A stretch of DNA of 36,810 bases from Gallaecimonas pentaromativorans (GCF_003751625.1 NZ_RJUL01000015.1:1-36810); one strand, 5' to 3'; numbered from the stretch's first letter, positions 25,691-34,616 are shown. The notes: a model not told the origin generated them from the letters alone. Made by a program: numbers and translations.

Positions 25691-26103
25691 TGAAACCGGC
25701 TTTTCGTCGCAAAGCGCGCCGTCTGGCGCTGCAAGCCATTTACCAATGGCAGATGACCAAGGATCCCATCGCCGAGGTGGAGCACCAGTTCCTGACCGAG
25801 CAGGACATGAACGAAGTGGACGTGGATTATTTTCGCGACCTCATCGTAGGTGTGGCTACCCATACCGATGAACTGGACACCATCCTGACCCGTTATGTCA
25901 GCCGCCCGCTGGACGACGTGGATCTGGTAGAAAAGGCGGCTCTGCGCCTGGGGCTCTACGAGCTGACCCGCCGCAAGGACGTGCCGTACAAAGTGGCACT
26001 GAACGAGGCCATCGAACTGGCCAAGACCTTTGCCGCCGAGGACAGCCACAAGTTCGTCAACGGTGTACTGGACAAATTTATCAGGGACCAGCAGGGCAAG
26101 TAA
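25690..26103 (+). CDS. nusB: Transcription antitermination factor NusB
   Basis: A 137-residue all-helical protein (E. coli 139). With NusE (S10) it binds boxA RNA for rRNA antitermination. [53 protein letters not shown] and [12 protein letters not shown] are family stretches. It starts on the ribH stop and so is probably translated by coupling. A hairpin and a short leader ORF separate it from thiL. Confidence 0.98.
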   Translation: MKPAFRRKARRLALQAIYQWQMTKDPIAEVEHQFLTEQDMNEVDVDYFRDLIVGVATHTDELDTILTRYVSRPLDDVDLVEKAALRLGLYELTRRKDVPYKVALNEAIELAKTFAAEDSHKFVNGVLDKFIRDQQGK

Positions 26104-26125
26104 GCCCGACCGGAACCTCAGGAGG

Positions 26126-26150
26126 GCCAGCAGTAATGCTGGCTTTTTAT
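26126..26150 (+). terminator. Terminator-like hairpin before thiL
   Basis: GCCAGCA (26126-26132) and TGCTGGC (26137-26143) pair around GTAA, followed by TTTTTAT. The thiL start is two bases after this tract, so the hairpin may attenuate or insulate thiL-pgpA. Confidence 0.7.
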
Positions 26151-26153
26151 TGA
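26136..26153 (+). CDS. Candidate 5-codon leader ORF coupled to thiL
   Basis: A mini-ORF encoding MLAFY starts at ATG 26136, 10 bases after a perfect AGGAGG (26120-26125). It ends with TGA at 26151-26153, whose A is the first base of the thiL ATG. The AGGAGG is the only good ribosome site in the nusB-thiL gap. Ribosomes finishing the mini-ORF would be placed on the thiL start. Translation would also disturb the terminator-like hairpin. Whether it is translated is inference. Confidence 0.45.
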   Translation: MLAFY

Positions 26154-27121
26154 TGGCAAGCCGTGAATTCGCACTGATCGACACCTATTTCAAAGGCAAG
26201 GGCCACCAGCGCAAAGACGTGGTGCTGGGCATTGGCGACGACTGCGCTCTGCTCGCTGTCTCCGACAGCACCCTGCTGGCGGTGACCACCGACACCCTGG
26301 TGGCTGGCGTGCACTTTCCCCTCGATACCCCGGCCCGAGCAGTTGGCCACAAGGCGGTGGCGGTGAACCTCTCCGACTTGGCCGCCATGGGCGCCGAAGC
26401 GGCCTGGGTGTCTCTGGCCCTGACCCTGCCGGATGCCGATGATGCCTGGCTGGCCGAGTTTGCCAGCGCCGTGGTGGAAGTGTGCGACTACTACGGCGTG
26501 ACCCTGGTGGGTGGCGATACCACCCGTGGCCCCCTGTCGGTGACCATCACCGCCCAAGGAAAAATCCCCGCCGGCAAGCAACTGACCCGCAGCGGCGCCA
26601 AGCCCGGCGACTGGCTTTATGTCACCGGCACCTTGGGCGACGCCGCCCTTGGCCTGGCACTGGTACAAGGCCGGGAGCAGGCCAGTAGCGATCACCACGA
26701 GTTTTTGGTGGGCCGTCTTAACTACCCAACCCCAAGGCTATTGGCCGGCCAGGCGCTGCGTGGTGTGGCCTCCAGCGCCATTGATATCTCCGATGGCCTG
26801 GCCTCCGACCTTGGCCATATCCTCAGTGCCAGCCACTGCGGTGCCAATCTGTTCCTGGACAAGCTCCCCCTGAGCCAGGCCCTGCTGGGTACCATGGCCC
26901 TGGAAAGTGCCTGGCAGCTGGCCCTTGGCGGCGGCGACGACTACGAGCTGCTCTTTACCGTGCCCGAAGCGCAAAAAGGCGCTCTGGATACCGCATTGGC
27001 CCATTGTGGCGTCAAACACAGCTGCGTTGGCCAGCTGCGTGGCGGCGAAGGGATCAGCTACCTCAATCACGGCCAGACAGTGGAGCTGGATGTGCGGGGT
27101 TATGAGCATTGTTGGTCATGA
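26153..27121 (+). CDS. thiL: Thiamine-monophosphate kinase
   Basis: A 322-residue kinase (E. coli 325) that makes thiamine diphosphate from the monophosphate. The N-terminal GIGDDCALL motif, TTDTLVAGVHF, the NLSDLAAMGA metal/ATP site, LVGGDTTRGPLSVTITAQG and GGGDDYELLFT are conserved. The ATG at 26153 fits the usual MxEFxLI start; no ribosome site lies directly before it (see the leader ORF). An in-frame TTG precedes it by one codon. It overlaps pgpA by four bases. Confidence 0.96.
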   Translation: MASREFALIDTYFKGKGHQRKDVVLGIGDDCALLAVSDSTLLAVTTDTLVAGVHFPLDTPARAVGHKAVAVNLSDLAAMGAEAAWVSLALTLPDADDAWLAEFASAVVEVCDYYGVTLVGGDTTRGPLSVTITAQGKIPAGKQLTRSGAKPGDWLYVTGTLGDAALGLALVQGREQASSDHHEFLVGRLNYPTPRLLAGQALRGVASSAIDISDGLASDLGHILSASHCGANLFLDKLPLSQALLGTMALESAWQLALGGGDDYELLFTVPEAQKGALDTALAHCGVKHSCVGQLRGGEGISYLNHGQTVELDVRGYEHCWS

Positions 27122-27606
27122 GCGCTGCGCTCAACCCGGTAAAACGGCTTAGCCTGAAAAACCCCTGGCATTTCCTGGCTCTGGGGTTTGGCTCTGGGCT
27201 GGCGCCCAAGGCGCCGGGTACCTTTGGCAGCCTGGCCGCCATCCCGGTGTTTTTGCTGCTAAGCCCCTTGCCCTGGCTGGCCTATCTGGCCCTGACCCTG
27301 GTGGCTATCTACGGCGGCGTTTATATCTGCGCCCGTGCCAGCCGCGACATGGGGGTACACGACCACAGCGCCATCGTTTGGGACGAAGTGGCCGGCATGC
27401 TTATCACCCTTTTTATGGTCCCTGTTACCTGGCAATGGCTGCTGACCGGCTTTTTGCTGTTCCGGTTTTTTGACGTGCTCAAACCCTGGCCCATCAGTTG
27501 GTGCGACCGGCATATTCACGGCGGCTTTGGCATCATGATTGACGATGTGCTGGCGGGCTTTCTGGCTTTCGCCTGCCTGCAGGGATTGCTGGTCTGGCTG
27601 GGATAA
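27118..27606 (+). CDS. pgpA: Phosphatidylglycerophosphatase A
   Basis: A 162-residue inner-membrane phosphatase (E. coli 172) that makes phosphatidylglycerol. FGSGLAPKAPGTFGSLAAIP near the N-terminus, the acidic HDHSAIVWDEVAGM motif, FRFFDVLKPWPI and GFGIMIDDVLAG are signature segments; three hydrophobic helices lie between them. The ATG at 27118 overlaps the thiL stop (ATGA). No clear terminator follows; the gap of 94 bases to the peptidase is AT-rich and holds that gene's promoter. Confidence 0.96.
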   Translation: MSAALNPVKRLSLKNPWHFLALGFGSGLAPKAPGTFGSLAAIPVFLLLSPLPWLAYLALTLVAIYGGVYICARASRDMGVHDHSAIVWDEVAGMLITLFMVPVTWQWLLTGFLLFRFFDVLKPWPISWCDRHIHGGFGIMIDDVLAGFLAFACLQGLLVWLG

Positions 27607-27626
27607 TGACGCTATCAATGGCACCC

Positions 27627-27669
27627 CTTTTGTTAATTGTTGATTTAACTTTTGTTAATTTGCGATAAT
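27627..27669 (+). promoter_or_regulatory. Promoter with 22-bp-spaced direct repeats before the peptidase gene
   Basis: CTTTTGTTAATT occurs twice, at 27627-27638 and 27649-27660, with starts exactly 22 bases apart. A weaker TGATTTAA lies midway, giving an 11-base phase. TTGATT (27640-27645) and GATAAT (27664-27669), spacer 18, form a promoter candidate within it. Tandem sites at 11 or 22 bases suit OmpR/PhoB-type regulators; the actual protein is unknown. Confidence 0.5.
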
Positions 27670-27700
27670 CCGGCCGAAGTGCATTAACAGGAAAACGCAG

Positions 27701-29665
27701 ATGGATCTGTTTCGCTTACTTTTACCGGTTTTGGCATGTTTAGCCAGTGCCAGTGTGACCCCTGCCGTCGCTACCTCCCTTGATAACGAGTTAATCAACC
27801 AGCTCTCTGCTCGATCGCCATTACAGGAAGCCAAGATATCTCCTAGTGGCGATTATTTGGCTTTTGCCGTCGTTGACAACGATGAACGTACCATCAAGGT
27901 TGTCGCCACAAAAGACATGCATTTCGTCGGCGGTGTGCGCCTTGGCGGCACCAAAGAATTTGGCAGTTTCTACTGGGCTAATGATGAACGTATTGTCGCT
28001 AAGGTGGTGGAAAAACTCGGCTGGCAAGAAGAACCTGTTTATTACGGGGAGCTATTCGCTTTCAATCGTGATGGCAAGAAAGGCAAGATGATTTATGGCT
28101 ACAGTGCTGGCGAAAAGCAGACGGGTAGTCATATAAAGCGTACCCAAAGTACATATGGGTGGGCCAGTTTTATTGATGCTTTGCCTAATGACTCGCAGCA
28201 TATATTAATTGGTTCGCAGCTAATGAGCAGCGATCAGGGAACTTTTGCCCAGGTGATGAAGTTAGACATTTACCGGGGCTTGGAAAGGAGCATGAACTTG
28301 ATGGCTCCTGTTCCTGATGCGGAATTTCTATTACGTCCTGACCAGTCTATAGGTGCGGCATACGGTTCCGATAAAAATGCGAAATCTCAAGTTTATCTAC
28401 ACCAAGAGGGTAAAGAACCTTGGAAGCCATTGGCGACTGGAGACATTACGCCTTTAGGTTTCGATAATAGCGGTAAAGGCCTTTATGTGCTTCGTGGAGA
28501 TGATGGCGGCCCACTTGGTCTGTATAAGTATGAATTGGACCAAGGAAATTATAAGAAGCTTTATGTCGACCCTGTCTCGAGTGTCACCAACGTCCTCACA
28601 TCCCTAAATGATCATCTAGTTTATGGGCTTGAGGTAGAAGATGGTTTACCGTCTTATCTAATAATCAATGGCCAGCATCAGGAAGCAAAGACTTTTAAAG
28701 ATTTACTGGCGACTTTCCCTGGAACTGAACTGACCATCACCAGTTCAACCCCTGACGGTAGTCAATACGTCTTACTCACCGAAACGGATACCGACCCTGG
28801 CTCGCTTTATTTGTTTGATCAAAAAAAGCGCAGTGTTACGCAGCTTTTTTCTTTCTACGCCACTCTTGATCGTAAAGCCTTGATGCCGTCAGAACCGTTC
28901 AGTTTCAAGGCGTCCGATGGCCTGATGCTGCACGGTTACTATACGCCACCAAGACCAGATAGAGCCGGTAAGCATCATAAGTTGGTGGTGCTGGTGCACG
29001 GTGGTCCTCATGGTGTCCGTGACCATTGGGCCTTTGACCGCGATGTCCATATCCTTTCTCAGCATGGTTACGCTGTGCTTCGTGTTAACTATAGGGGTTC
29101 AGGGGGATACGGAGCCGCCTTCGTGGAAGCTGGCTATCGTCATTGGGGTGATTTGATTCAACGGGATATCGCCGAGGCGGTGGATTGGGCTATTCGTGAG
29201 AAAGATATTGCTAAGGATAAGGTATGCATCATGGGTGGCAGTTTCGGGGGCTACTCGGCGGTGATGAGTGCCATTATTTATCCTGACAAGTATCGCTGTG
29301 CTGTGGCCAACGCTGGTGTTTATGACTTGCCGTTAATGAAGGAAGAAGGAGATGTCCCTGAGTATTACAACGGCGAGGCTTACCTGGATCAGGCATTAGG
29401 GGAGGATGAGGCTCAGCTTCTCGCCATGTCGCCAGCGGCTCAGGTAGGACGCCTTAAAGTGCCCCTGCTGTTAACTCACGGGACACAAGATAAACGTGCA
29501 CCTATTGAGCAATATGAGGCACTGGCTACGGCACTTAAGGCTGCTCACAAACCATTCGAAAGTCTGGTGCTGGACAAGGAAGGCCACGGGTTCCGGGACC
29601 CTGAACATCGTGCACTTTACTACCGTACTGTACTGAACTTCTTGGGCCAGCAGCTTGGTGATTAA
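27701..29665 (+). CDS. S9-family prolyl oligopeptidase-like serine peptidase, exported
   Basis: A 654-residue secreted or periplasmic serine peptidase. A signal peptide of about 25 residues ending near AVATS is followed by a beta-propeller-like region (to about 400) and an alpha/beta-hydrolase domain. The triad is visible: Ser514 in MGGSFGGYS, Asp597 in HGTQDKRAP and His629 in KEGHGF; HGGPHG supplies the oxyanion part. It would cleave short peptides, perhaps after proline, but specificity is not readable. GC is lower than in its neighbours (two counted 60-base lines: 45% and 43%, against 58% and 68% in flanking genes). It sits between two conserved blocks, which suggests acquisition. The ATG at 27701 has AGGAAAA upstream. 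Confidence 0.9.
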   Translation: MDLFRLLLPVLACLASASVTPAVATSLDNELINQLSARSPLQEAKISPSGDYLAFAVVDNDERTIKVVATKDMHFVGGVRLGGTKEFGSFYWANDERIVAKVVEKLGWQEEPVYYGELFAFNRDGKKGKMIYGYSAGEKQTGSHIKRTQSTYGWASFIDALPNDSQHILIGSQLMSSDQGTFAQVMKLDIYRGLERSMNLMAPVPDAEFLLRPDQSIGAAYGSDKNAKSQVYLHQEGKEPWKPLATGDITPLGFDNSGKGLYVLRGDDGGPLGLYKYELDQGNYKKLYVDPVSSVTNVLTSLNDHLVYGLEVEDGLPSYLIINGQHQEAKTFKDLLATFPGTELTITSSTPDGSQYVLLTETDTDPGSLYLFDQKKRSVTQLFSFYATLDRKALMPSEPFSFKASDGLMLHGYYTPPRPDRAGKHHKLVVLVHGGPHGVRDHWAFDRDVHILSQHGYAVLRVNYRGSGGYGAAFVEAGYRHWGDLIQRDIAEAVDWAIREKDIAKDKVCIMGGSFGGYSAVMSAIIYPDKYRCAVANAGVYDLPLMKEEGDVPEYYNGEAYLDQALGEDEAQLLAMSPAAQVGRLKVPLLLTHGTQDKRAPIEQYEALATALKAAHKPFESLVLDKEGHGFRDPEHRALYYRTVLNFLGQQLGD

Positions 29666-29693
29666 GGTGCAGAGATCAGACATGAGTCCATGT

Positions 29694-29720
29694 AAAAAGC
29701 CCCGAATTACGGGGCTTTTT
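29694..29720. terminator. Bidirectional terminator between the peptidase gene and dxs
   Basis: GCCCCG (29699-29704) and CGGGGC (29710-29715) pair around AATTA, with A5 before and T5 after. It serves the peptidase gene and the convergent dxs, which ends at 29727. Confidence 0.9.
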
Positions 29721-29726
29721 AATAGG

Positions 29727-31589
29727 CTAGGCCAGCCTTGTTTTGATACTGGCCACAATACCAGCGCTATCAAGCCTCAACTCAGCCAATATCTCGCTCT
29801 GACTGCCGTGCTTGATGAACTCATCTGGCAGGCCCAGTTGCAACAAGGCGGTGGGGAGTTGGGCTTTGTTAAGGTGCTCAGCAACGGCTGAGCCGGCGCC
29901 GCCCATGATGACGTTTTCTTCCAGTGTCACCAGCAGCTCATGGCTAGCAGCCATGGCTTCCACCAAAGCGCCGTCCAGGGGTTTGACAAAGCGCATGTCG
30001 CAGACGCTGGCGTCCAGCTCTTCTGCGGCTTTCAATGCTTCTGTGAGCAAGGTGCCGAAGGCGAGGATGGCCACTTTCTTGCCGCTGCGTACCTGCTCGC
30101 CCTTGCCGATGGGTAGGGCGGTCATGGTTTTGTCAACGGCGATGCCTTTGCCACTGCCTCGGGGGTAGCGCACGGCGGCAGGGCCGCTGTGCTGGTAACC
30201 GGTGTAGAGCATCTGGCGACATTGGTTTTCGTCGCTTGGGGTCATGACCACCATGTTGGGGATGGCCCGCAGGTAGCTCAAATCAAAGGCGCCCTGGTGG
30301 GTGGGGCCGTCGGCGCCAACGATACCGGCGCGGTCGATGGCAAACAGCACCGGCAGGTTCATGGTGGCCACGTCGTGAATGAGCTGGTCGTAGGCGCGCT
30401 GCAAAAAGCTCGAATAGATGGCAACCACGGGCTTTAAGCCTTCGATGGCAAAACCGGCGGCCAGGGTCACGGCGTGCTGCTCGGCAATGGCCACATCAAA
30501 ATACTGGCCGGGGAACTCCTGGCTGAATTTGACCATACCCGAGCCTTCGCGCATGGCCGGGGTAATGCCCATCAGTTTTGAATCCTTGGCGGCCATGTCG
30601 CACAGCCAGTCGCCAAAGATGGCCGAGAAGCTGGGTTTGCCGCCCTGGGATTTGGGCAGGCAATCCTTAGCCGGGTCGAACTTGGGTACGCCGTGATAGC
30701 CGATGGGGTCTTTCTCGGCAGGGGCATAGCCTTTGCCTTTTTTGGTCATCACATGCAGCAGCTGCGGCCCTTTGAGGTTACGCATGTTGCGCAGGCAATC
30801 GACCAGGGCGTCGACGTCGTGGCCGTCGATGGGGCCGATGTAGTTAAAGCCCAGCTCTTCAAACAAGGTGCCCGGCACCACCATGCCCTTGAGGTGTTCC
30901 TCGGCCTTTTTGGCCAGGGCCTTGATGGGGGGAATGCCGGACAGCACCTTCTTGCCGCCTTCACGAAAGGAGGTGTAGAGGCTGCCTGACAGCAAGCGCG
31001 CCATGTGTTTGTTGAGGGCGCCAACGTTCTCGGAGATGGACATCTCGTTGTCGTTTAGCACCACCACCATGTCGGTACCGACATCCCCGGCGTGGTTCAT
31101 GGCCTCAAAGACCATGCCGGCGGTCATGGCGCCGTCGCCAATCACCGACACTACCTTGCGCCCGGCCGCTTCTTTTTCGGCGGCAATGGCCATGCCGAGG
31201 GCGGCGGAGATGGAGGTGGAAGAGTGGCCTACCGACAATACGTCGTACTCGCTCTCTTCGCGCCAAGGGAAGGGGTGCAGGCCGTTTTTCTGGCGAATAG
31301 TGCCCATTTGCTCACGCCGGCCGGTCAAAATCTTGTGGGGGTAGGCCTGGTGGCCTACATCCCAAACCAGCCTGTCAAAGGGGGTCTGGTAGATGTAATG
31401 CAGGGCAACGGTCAGCTCGACAGTGCCAAGGCCGGAGGCCAGATGGCCGGAGGATTGGCTGACCGACTCCAACAAATAGCGGCGCAGCTCGTCGGATACT
31501 TCCGCGAGCTGGTCTTGAGGGATCTTACGCAGATCCTCAGGCGAGGAGATGCCACTTAACAGCGGGTAATTTTTGTTATCGATGCTCAT
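29727..31589 (-). CDS. dxs: 1-deoxy-D-xylulose-5-phosphate synthase
   Basis: A 620-residue thiamine-diphosphate enzyme, the E. coli length. It makes DXP from pyruvate and glyceraldehyde 3-phosphate for isoprenoids, thiamine and pyridoxal. [19 protein letters not shown], the TPP motif GDGAMTAGM...[23 protein letters not shown] and [20 protein letters not shown] are present. The start is taken at ATG 31589 (MSIDNKNYP) by comparison with other Dxs; ATG 31592 is immediately adjacent and equally possible. The frame further upstream overlaps the ispA end. It follows ispA by about 20 bases and is last in xseB-ispA-dxs. Confidence 0.97.
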   Translation of the reverse strand: MSIDNKNYPLLSGISSPEDLRKIPQDQLAEVSDELRRYLLESVSQSSGHLASGLGTVELTVALHYIYQTPFDRLVWDVGHQAYPHKILTGRREQMGTIRQKNGLHPFPWREESEYDVLSVGHSSTSISAALGMAIAAEKEAAGRKVVSVIGDGAMTAGMVFEAMNHAGDVGTDMVVVLNDNEMSISENVGALNKHMARLLSGSLYTSFREGGKKVLSGIPPIKALAKKAEEHLKGMVVPGTLFEELGFNYIGPIDGHDVDALVDCLRNMRNLKGPQLLHVMTKKGKGYAPAEKDPIGYHGVPKFDPAKDCLPKSQGGKPSFSAIFGDWLCDMAAKDSKLMGITPAMREGSGMVKFSQEFPGQYFDVAIAEQHAVTLAAGFAIEGLKPVVAIYSSFLQRAYDQLIHDVATMNLPVLFAIDRAGIVGADGPTHQGAFDLSYLRAIPNMVVMTPSDENQCRQMLYTGYQHSGPAAVRYPRGSGKGIAVDKTMTALPIGKGEQVRSGKKVAILAFGTLLTEALKAAEELDASVCDMRFVKPLDGALVEAMAASHELLVTLEENVIMGGAGSAVAEHLNKAQLPTALLQLGLPDEFIKHGSQSEILAELRLDSAGIVASIKTRLA

Positions 31590-31608
31590 CATTGCTTTGC
31601 TGGCGCCT

Positions 31609-32490
31609 TTAGCGCTCTCGAGTGATGACATAGCGGGCAAGGGCCGCTAAATGCTCGCTATTGTAGGGTAATGAAGCCAAGCAGGACAGCGCTTCGTCTA
31701 CCAGAGTCTGGGCTTTGGTTTGGGCCTGGTTCAGTCCCAGCAGGGCCGGGTAGGTGGCCTTGTGGTCCCGCTGGTCCTTGCCCTGGGTCTTGCCGAGGGT
31801 TTCGGTGTTGGCGGTGACGTCCAAAATGTCGTCTTGAACCTGAAAGGCAAGTCCCAGTTTCTCGGAAAAAGTGGCCAGGGCTTCAACATGTTCAGGCGCG
31901 CTGCCAGCCATCAACGTTGGCATCAGCACGCTGGCGCGGATAAGGGCGCCGGTCTTGTGGGCGTGAACCTGCTCAAGGGCCGCGAGGCTCAGGGTTTGGC
32001 CGGTGGCAGCCATGTCCATGGCTTGGCCTGAAACCATGCCTTGGTAACCGGCAGCCTGAGAAAACAGCACCAGCAGGGCTTTGAAGGCCTCAATGCTGGC
32101 GACCTGGCACTTGGCCAGTTCTTCAAAGGCGAGCGCCTGCAGGGCGTCACCGGCCAGAATGGCGGTGGCTTCGTCAAAGGCGACATGCACCGTCGGTTGG
32201 CCACGGCGCAGCTTGTCGTCGTCCATGGCGGGCAAGTCGTCGTGAATAAGGGAATAGGCGTGGATACATTCAACCGCCGCCGCCATTGGGTCCAGGCGCG
32301 GCTCGTCCAGCCCCAGCATGGTGCCGGTGCTGTAAACCAAAAAGGGCCTAACCCTTTTGCCGCCCAGCAGCAAGCCGTGCTTCATGGCGGCCTTCAAGTT
32401 GGGGGCCAGGGCCGGCAGGCCGTCAATCAAGGCACCAAGGTAGCCATCGATGCGCTGGCGATAATGCTGCTGTTGCTCGGCAAGGGTCAT
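31609..32490 (-). CDS. ispA: Farnesyl diphosphate synthase
   Basis: A 293-residue prenyltransferase (E. coli 299) that adds IPP to DMAPP and GPP to give FPP. The first aspartate-rich motif is [12 protein letters not shown] (DDxxxxD type) and the second QVQDDILD, followed by [15 protein letters not shown]. The [14 protein letters not shown] site is near the N-terminus. The ATG at 32490 overlaps the xseB stop (ATGA), indicating coupled translation. Its place next to dxs puts the first and a late isoprenoid step in one operon. Confidence 0.97.
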   Translation of the reverse strand: MTLAEQQQHYRQRIDGYLGALIDGLPALAPNLKAAMKHGLLLGGKRVRPFLVYSTGTMLGLDEPRLDPMAAAVECIHAYSLIHDDLPAMDDDKLRRGQPTVHVAFDEATAILAGDALQALAFEELAKCQVASIEAFKALLVLFSQAAGYQGMVSGQAMDMAATGQTLSLAALEQVHAHKTGALIRASVLMPTLMAGSAPEHVEALATFSEKLGLAFQVQDDILDVTANTETLGKTQGKDQRDHKATYPALLGLNQAQTKAQTLVDEALSCLASLPYNSEHLAALARYVITRER

Positions 32491-32726
32491 GCGTCGGGCT
32501 CGTGTTCAAAAGGGGCCAGGGTCTGGCCGTCGGCCAGCAGCATCTGCACTTTCTGTTCGGCAGCTTTGAGCTTGTGCTCGCTTTCACGACTCAACGCCAC
32601 ACCACGCTCGAACTGCTTTAAAGCCTCGTCTAGACTGAGCTCACCTTGTTCGAGCTGGGTCACTACCGCTTCCAGTTCTTTGAGGTTTTCTTCAAAGGTC
32701 ATGTTTTCAGGCTGTTTTTTGGCCAT
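32487..32726 (-). CDS. xseB: Exodeoxyribonuclease VII small subunit
   Basis: A 79-residue helical protein (E. coli 80). It binds XseA to form exonuclease VII, which degrades single-stranded DNA to oligonucleotides. TFEENLKELEAVVTQLEQGELSLDEALKQFERGVAL is the family signature. The ATG at 32726 has AAGGG upstream. It is first gene of xseB-ispA-dxs; the large subunit gene is not in the window. Confidence 0.97.
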   Translation of the reverse strand: MAKKQPENMTFEENLKELEAVVTQLEQGELSLDEALKQFERGVALSRESEHKLKAAEQKVQMLLADGQTLAPFEHEPDA

Positions 32727-32777
32727 CTTTTACCCTTAAGTCCTGGTGGCTGTTGGTCGATGAAGGTCTGGGCGCAC

Positions 32778-32806
32778 AAATTACTGCCTAGCTTGCCTGA
32801 ACGCAA
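32778..32806 (-). promoter_or_regulatory. Promoter candidate of xseB-ispA-dxs
   Basis: On the reverse strand TTGCGT (32806-32801), a 17-base spacer and TAATTT (32783-32778) form a sigma-70-like promoter about 45 bases before the xseB start. Confidence 0.5.
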
Positions 32807-32816
32807 ACTTCTGCCC

Positions 32817-32877
32817 TTGTTCATCCGTTATCATCAGGCAAGAATAAACACGCTGTTGGTTAGATAGTCATTCTAAC
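32817..32877 (+). promoter_or_regulatory. pomA upstream region with leader palindrome
   Basis: TTGTTC (32817-32822) with AAGAAT (32840-32845), spacer 17, is a weak sigma-70 promoter candidate. A stem GTTAGA (32859-32864)/TCTAAC (32872-32877) with a 7-base loop lies between it and the pomA ribosome site. No clear sigma-28 or sigma-54 flagellar promoter is seen. Confidence 0.3.
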
Positions 32878-32904
32878 GGCGTAAAAAATCAGGAGAGGCT
32901 TACC

Positions 32905-33669
32905 TTGGATCTTGCAACACTTATCGGTCTTATTGGCTCCTTTGCCTTCGTTATCATGGCAATGGTGCAAGGTGGCTCGCTGAGCGCATTCTACGACACC
33001 CCTTCTGTGCTTATCGTGATCGGCGGCTCCCTTTGTGTGGTGTTGGTCAAATTCAATATGGGCCAGTTCTTTGGCGCCACCAAGATCGCCATGAAGGCGT
33101 TCATGTTCAAGCTCGAAAAGCCGGAAGAGTTGATTGAGAAGGCGGTCGAGATGGCCGATGCCGCCCGTAAAGGGGGCTTTTTGGCCTTGGAAGAGGCAGA
33201 AGTTAAAAACGGCTTCTTCCGTAAGGGCATCGACCTGCTGGTGGACGGTCACGATGTCGAGGTGGTTAAAGAAAACCTCAACAAAGACATCAACGAAACC
33301 ACCGAGCGTCACGAGCGCGGCATTTCCATCTTCAAGGCCATGGCCGACGTAGGCCCCGCCATGGGGATGATCGGTACCCTAGTGGGGTTGGTGGCCATGC
33401 TCAAAAACATGGACGACCCCAAAGCCATAGGCCCGGCCATGGCGGTGGCCTTGCTCACTACCCTCTACGGCGCCGTGCTGGCCAACATGGTGGCCATTCC
33501 CATCGCCGACAAGCTCAGCCTGCGGATGAACGAAGAGATGCTCAACCGCCGCCTCATCCTCGATGCGGTGCTGGGGATCCAGGCTGGCCTTAACCCCCGC
33601 GTTATCGAAAACATGCTGAAAAATTACCTGGCCGAGTCCAAGCGCCAGGTGAAGACCACGGACGAATAA
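32905..33669 (+). CDS. pomA: Flagellar motor stator protein PomA (MotA family, Na+-type)
   Basis: A 254-residue inner-membrane protein with four hydrophobic segments, much closer to Vibrio PomA than to E. coli MotA: MDLATLIGLIGSFAFVIMAMV, KFNMGQFFGATKIAMKAFMFK, GMIGTLVGLVAMLKNMDDPKAIGPAMAVALLTTLYGA. With PomB it forms the ion channel that drives flagellar rotation, by homology with sodium. The charged cytoplasmic loop between segments 2 and 3 contacts FliG. The start is TTG at 32905 with AGGAGAGG (32891-32898); the product from it begins exactly as in other PomA proteins. pomB follows after 3 bases. Confidence 0.95.
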   Translation: MDLATLIGLIGSFAFVIMAMVQGGSLSAFYDTPSVLIVIGGSLCVVLVKFNMGQFFGATKIAMKAFMFKLEKPEELIEKAVEMADAARKGGFLALEEAEVKNGFFRKGIDLLVDGHDVEVVKENLNKDINETTERHERGISIFKAMADVGPAMGMIGTLVGLVAMLKNMDDPKAIGPAMAVALLTTLYGAVLANMVAIPIADKLSLRMNEEMLNRRLILDAVLGIQAGLNPRVIENMLKNYLAESKRQVKTTDE

Positions 33670-33672
33670 GGC

Positions 33673-34611
33673 ATGAGTGACGATACCCCCAAGTGCAAAT
33701 GCCCGCCGCCCGGCCTACCGGCCTGGATGGGCACTTTTGCCGATTTGATGTCGCTGCTGATGTGCTTTTTCGTGCTGCTATTGTCGTTTTCAGAAATGGA
33801 CGTGCTCAAGTTCAAGCAAATTGCGGGCTCAATGAAGTACGCCTTCGGGGTGCAAAACCGTATTGAGGTCAAAGACATTCCTAAGGGCACCTCGGTGATC
33901 GCCCAGGAGTTCAGCCCCGGCAAGCCGGAGCCGACTCCCATCGAGACGGTGCAGCAGCAAACCATGGAGATGACCCAGCAAAGCCTGGAGTTTCAGGACG
34001 GCGAAAGCTCCTACGTTGGCGGCGAGAACACCCAACGCGACAATAAGATGGGCGGTGAGTCTACTACCTCTGGCCAGCAAAGCAGTGTGGAGCAGCCCGA
34101 GCAGGAGCAGCCCCAGGACTCTGAGCAGATGAAGGACTTGGCCAAGAACATGGCTCAGGCCCTGAGCTCGGAGATAAAAGACGGCGCCATCGAGCTTGAA
34201 GCCCTGGGCCAGCAGTTGGTGATCCGTATTCGTGAGAAAGGTTCTTTCCCTTCGGGCTCGGCGTTCTTGCAGCCCCAGTTCCGGCCCATTATTCGTGAAG
34301 TGGGCGCGCTGCTGAAAAACGTGCCCGGCGAGATAACGGTGTCCGGTTACACCGACGACATGCAAGTTAACTCCGAGCTTTATAGCTCCAACTGGGATTT
34401 GTCTATCCAACGGGCTTTAGCGGTCACCAATGAGTTGCTGAAGGTGCCGGGGCTGGACCGCAACCGGCTGGTGGTGCGCGGCTTTGCCGATACCCACCCG
34501 CTAGTGCCTAATACCTCGGCGCTGAACCGGGCCAAAAACCGCCGGGTGGAAATTGCCATCAACCAGGGCAAACCCAAGTTCAGCGACGAAATTCCTGCCG
34601 GTTCGCACTAA
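33673..34611 (+). CDS. pomB: Flagellar motor stator protein PomB (MotB family)
   Basis: A 312-residue stator subunit, near Vibrio PomB (315). One transmembrane helix holds the ion-binding Asp24 in MGTFADLMSLLMCFFVLLLSFSEMDVLKFKQIAGS. A Gln/Glu-rich linker follows (about residues 90-160). The C-terminal OmpA-like peptidoglycan-binding domain comes last (VSGYTDDMQVNSELYSSNWDLS, NRLVVRGFADTHPL, NRAKNRRVEIAI). It anchors PomA around the rotor. It is coupled to pomA with only three bases between. Confidence 0.96.
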   Translation: MSDDTPKCKCPPPGLPAWMGTFADLMSLLMCFFVLLLSFSEMDVLKFKQIAGSMKYAFGVQNRIEVKDIPKGTSVIAQEFSPGKPEPTPIETVQQQTMEMTQQSLEFQDGESSYVGGENTQRDNKMGGESTTSGQQSSVEQPEQEQPQDSEQMKDLAKNMAQALSSEIKDGAIELEALGQQLVIRIREKGSFPSGSAFLQPQFRPIIREVGALLKNVPGEITVSGYTDDMQVNSELYSSNWDLSIQRALAVTNELLKVPGLDRNRLVVRGFADTHPLVPNTSALNRAKNRRVEIAINQGKPKFSDEIPAGSH

Positions 34612-34616
34612 CTAAA

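Noticed and set aside
26104-26152. Possible TPP riboswitch before thiL
   Set aside because: The gap is 49 bases, too short for a THI element, and the conserved CUGAGA core is absent.
30189-31559. Forward open frames opposite dxs
   Set aside because: They lie antisense to a full-length, well-conserved Dxs and are broken into several overlapping pieces.
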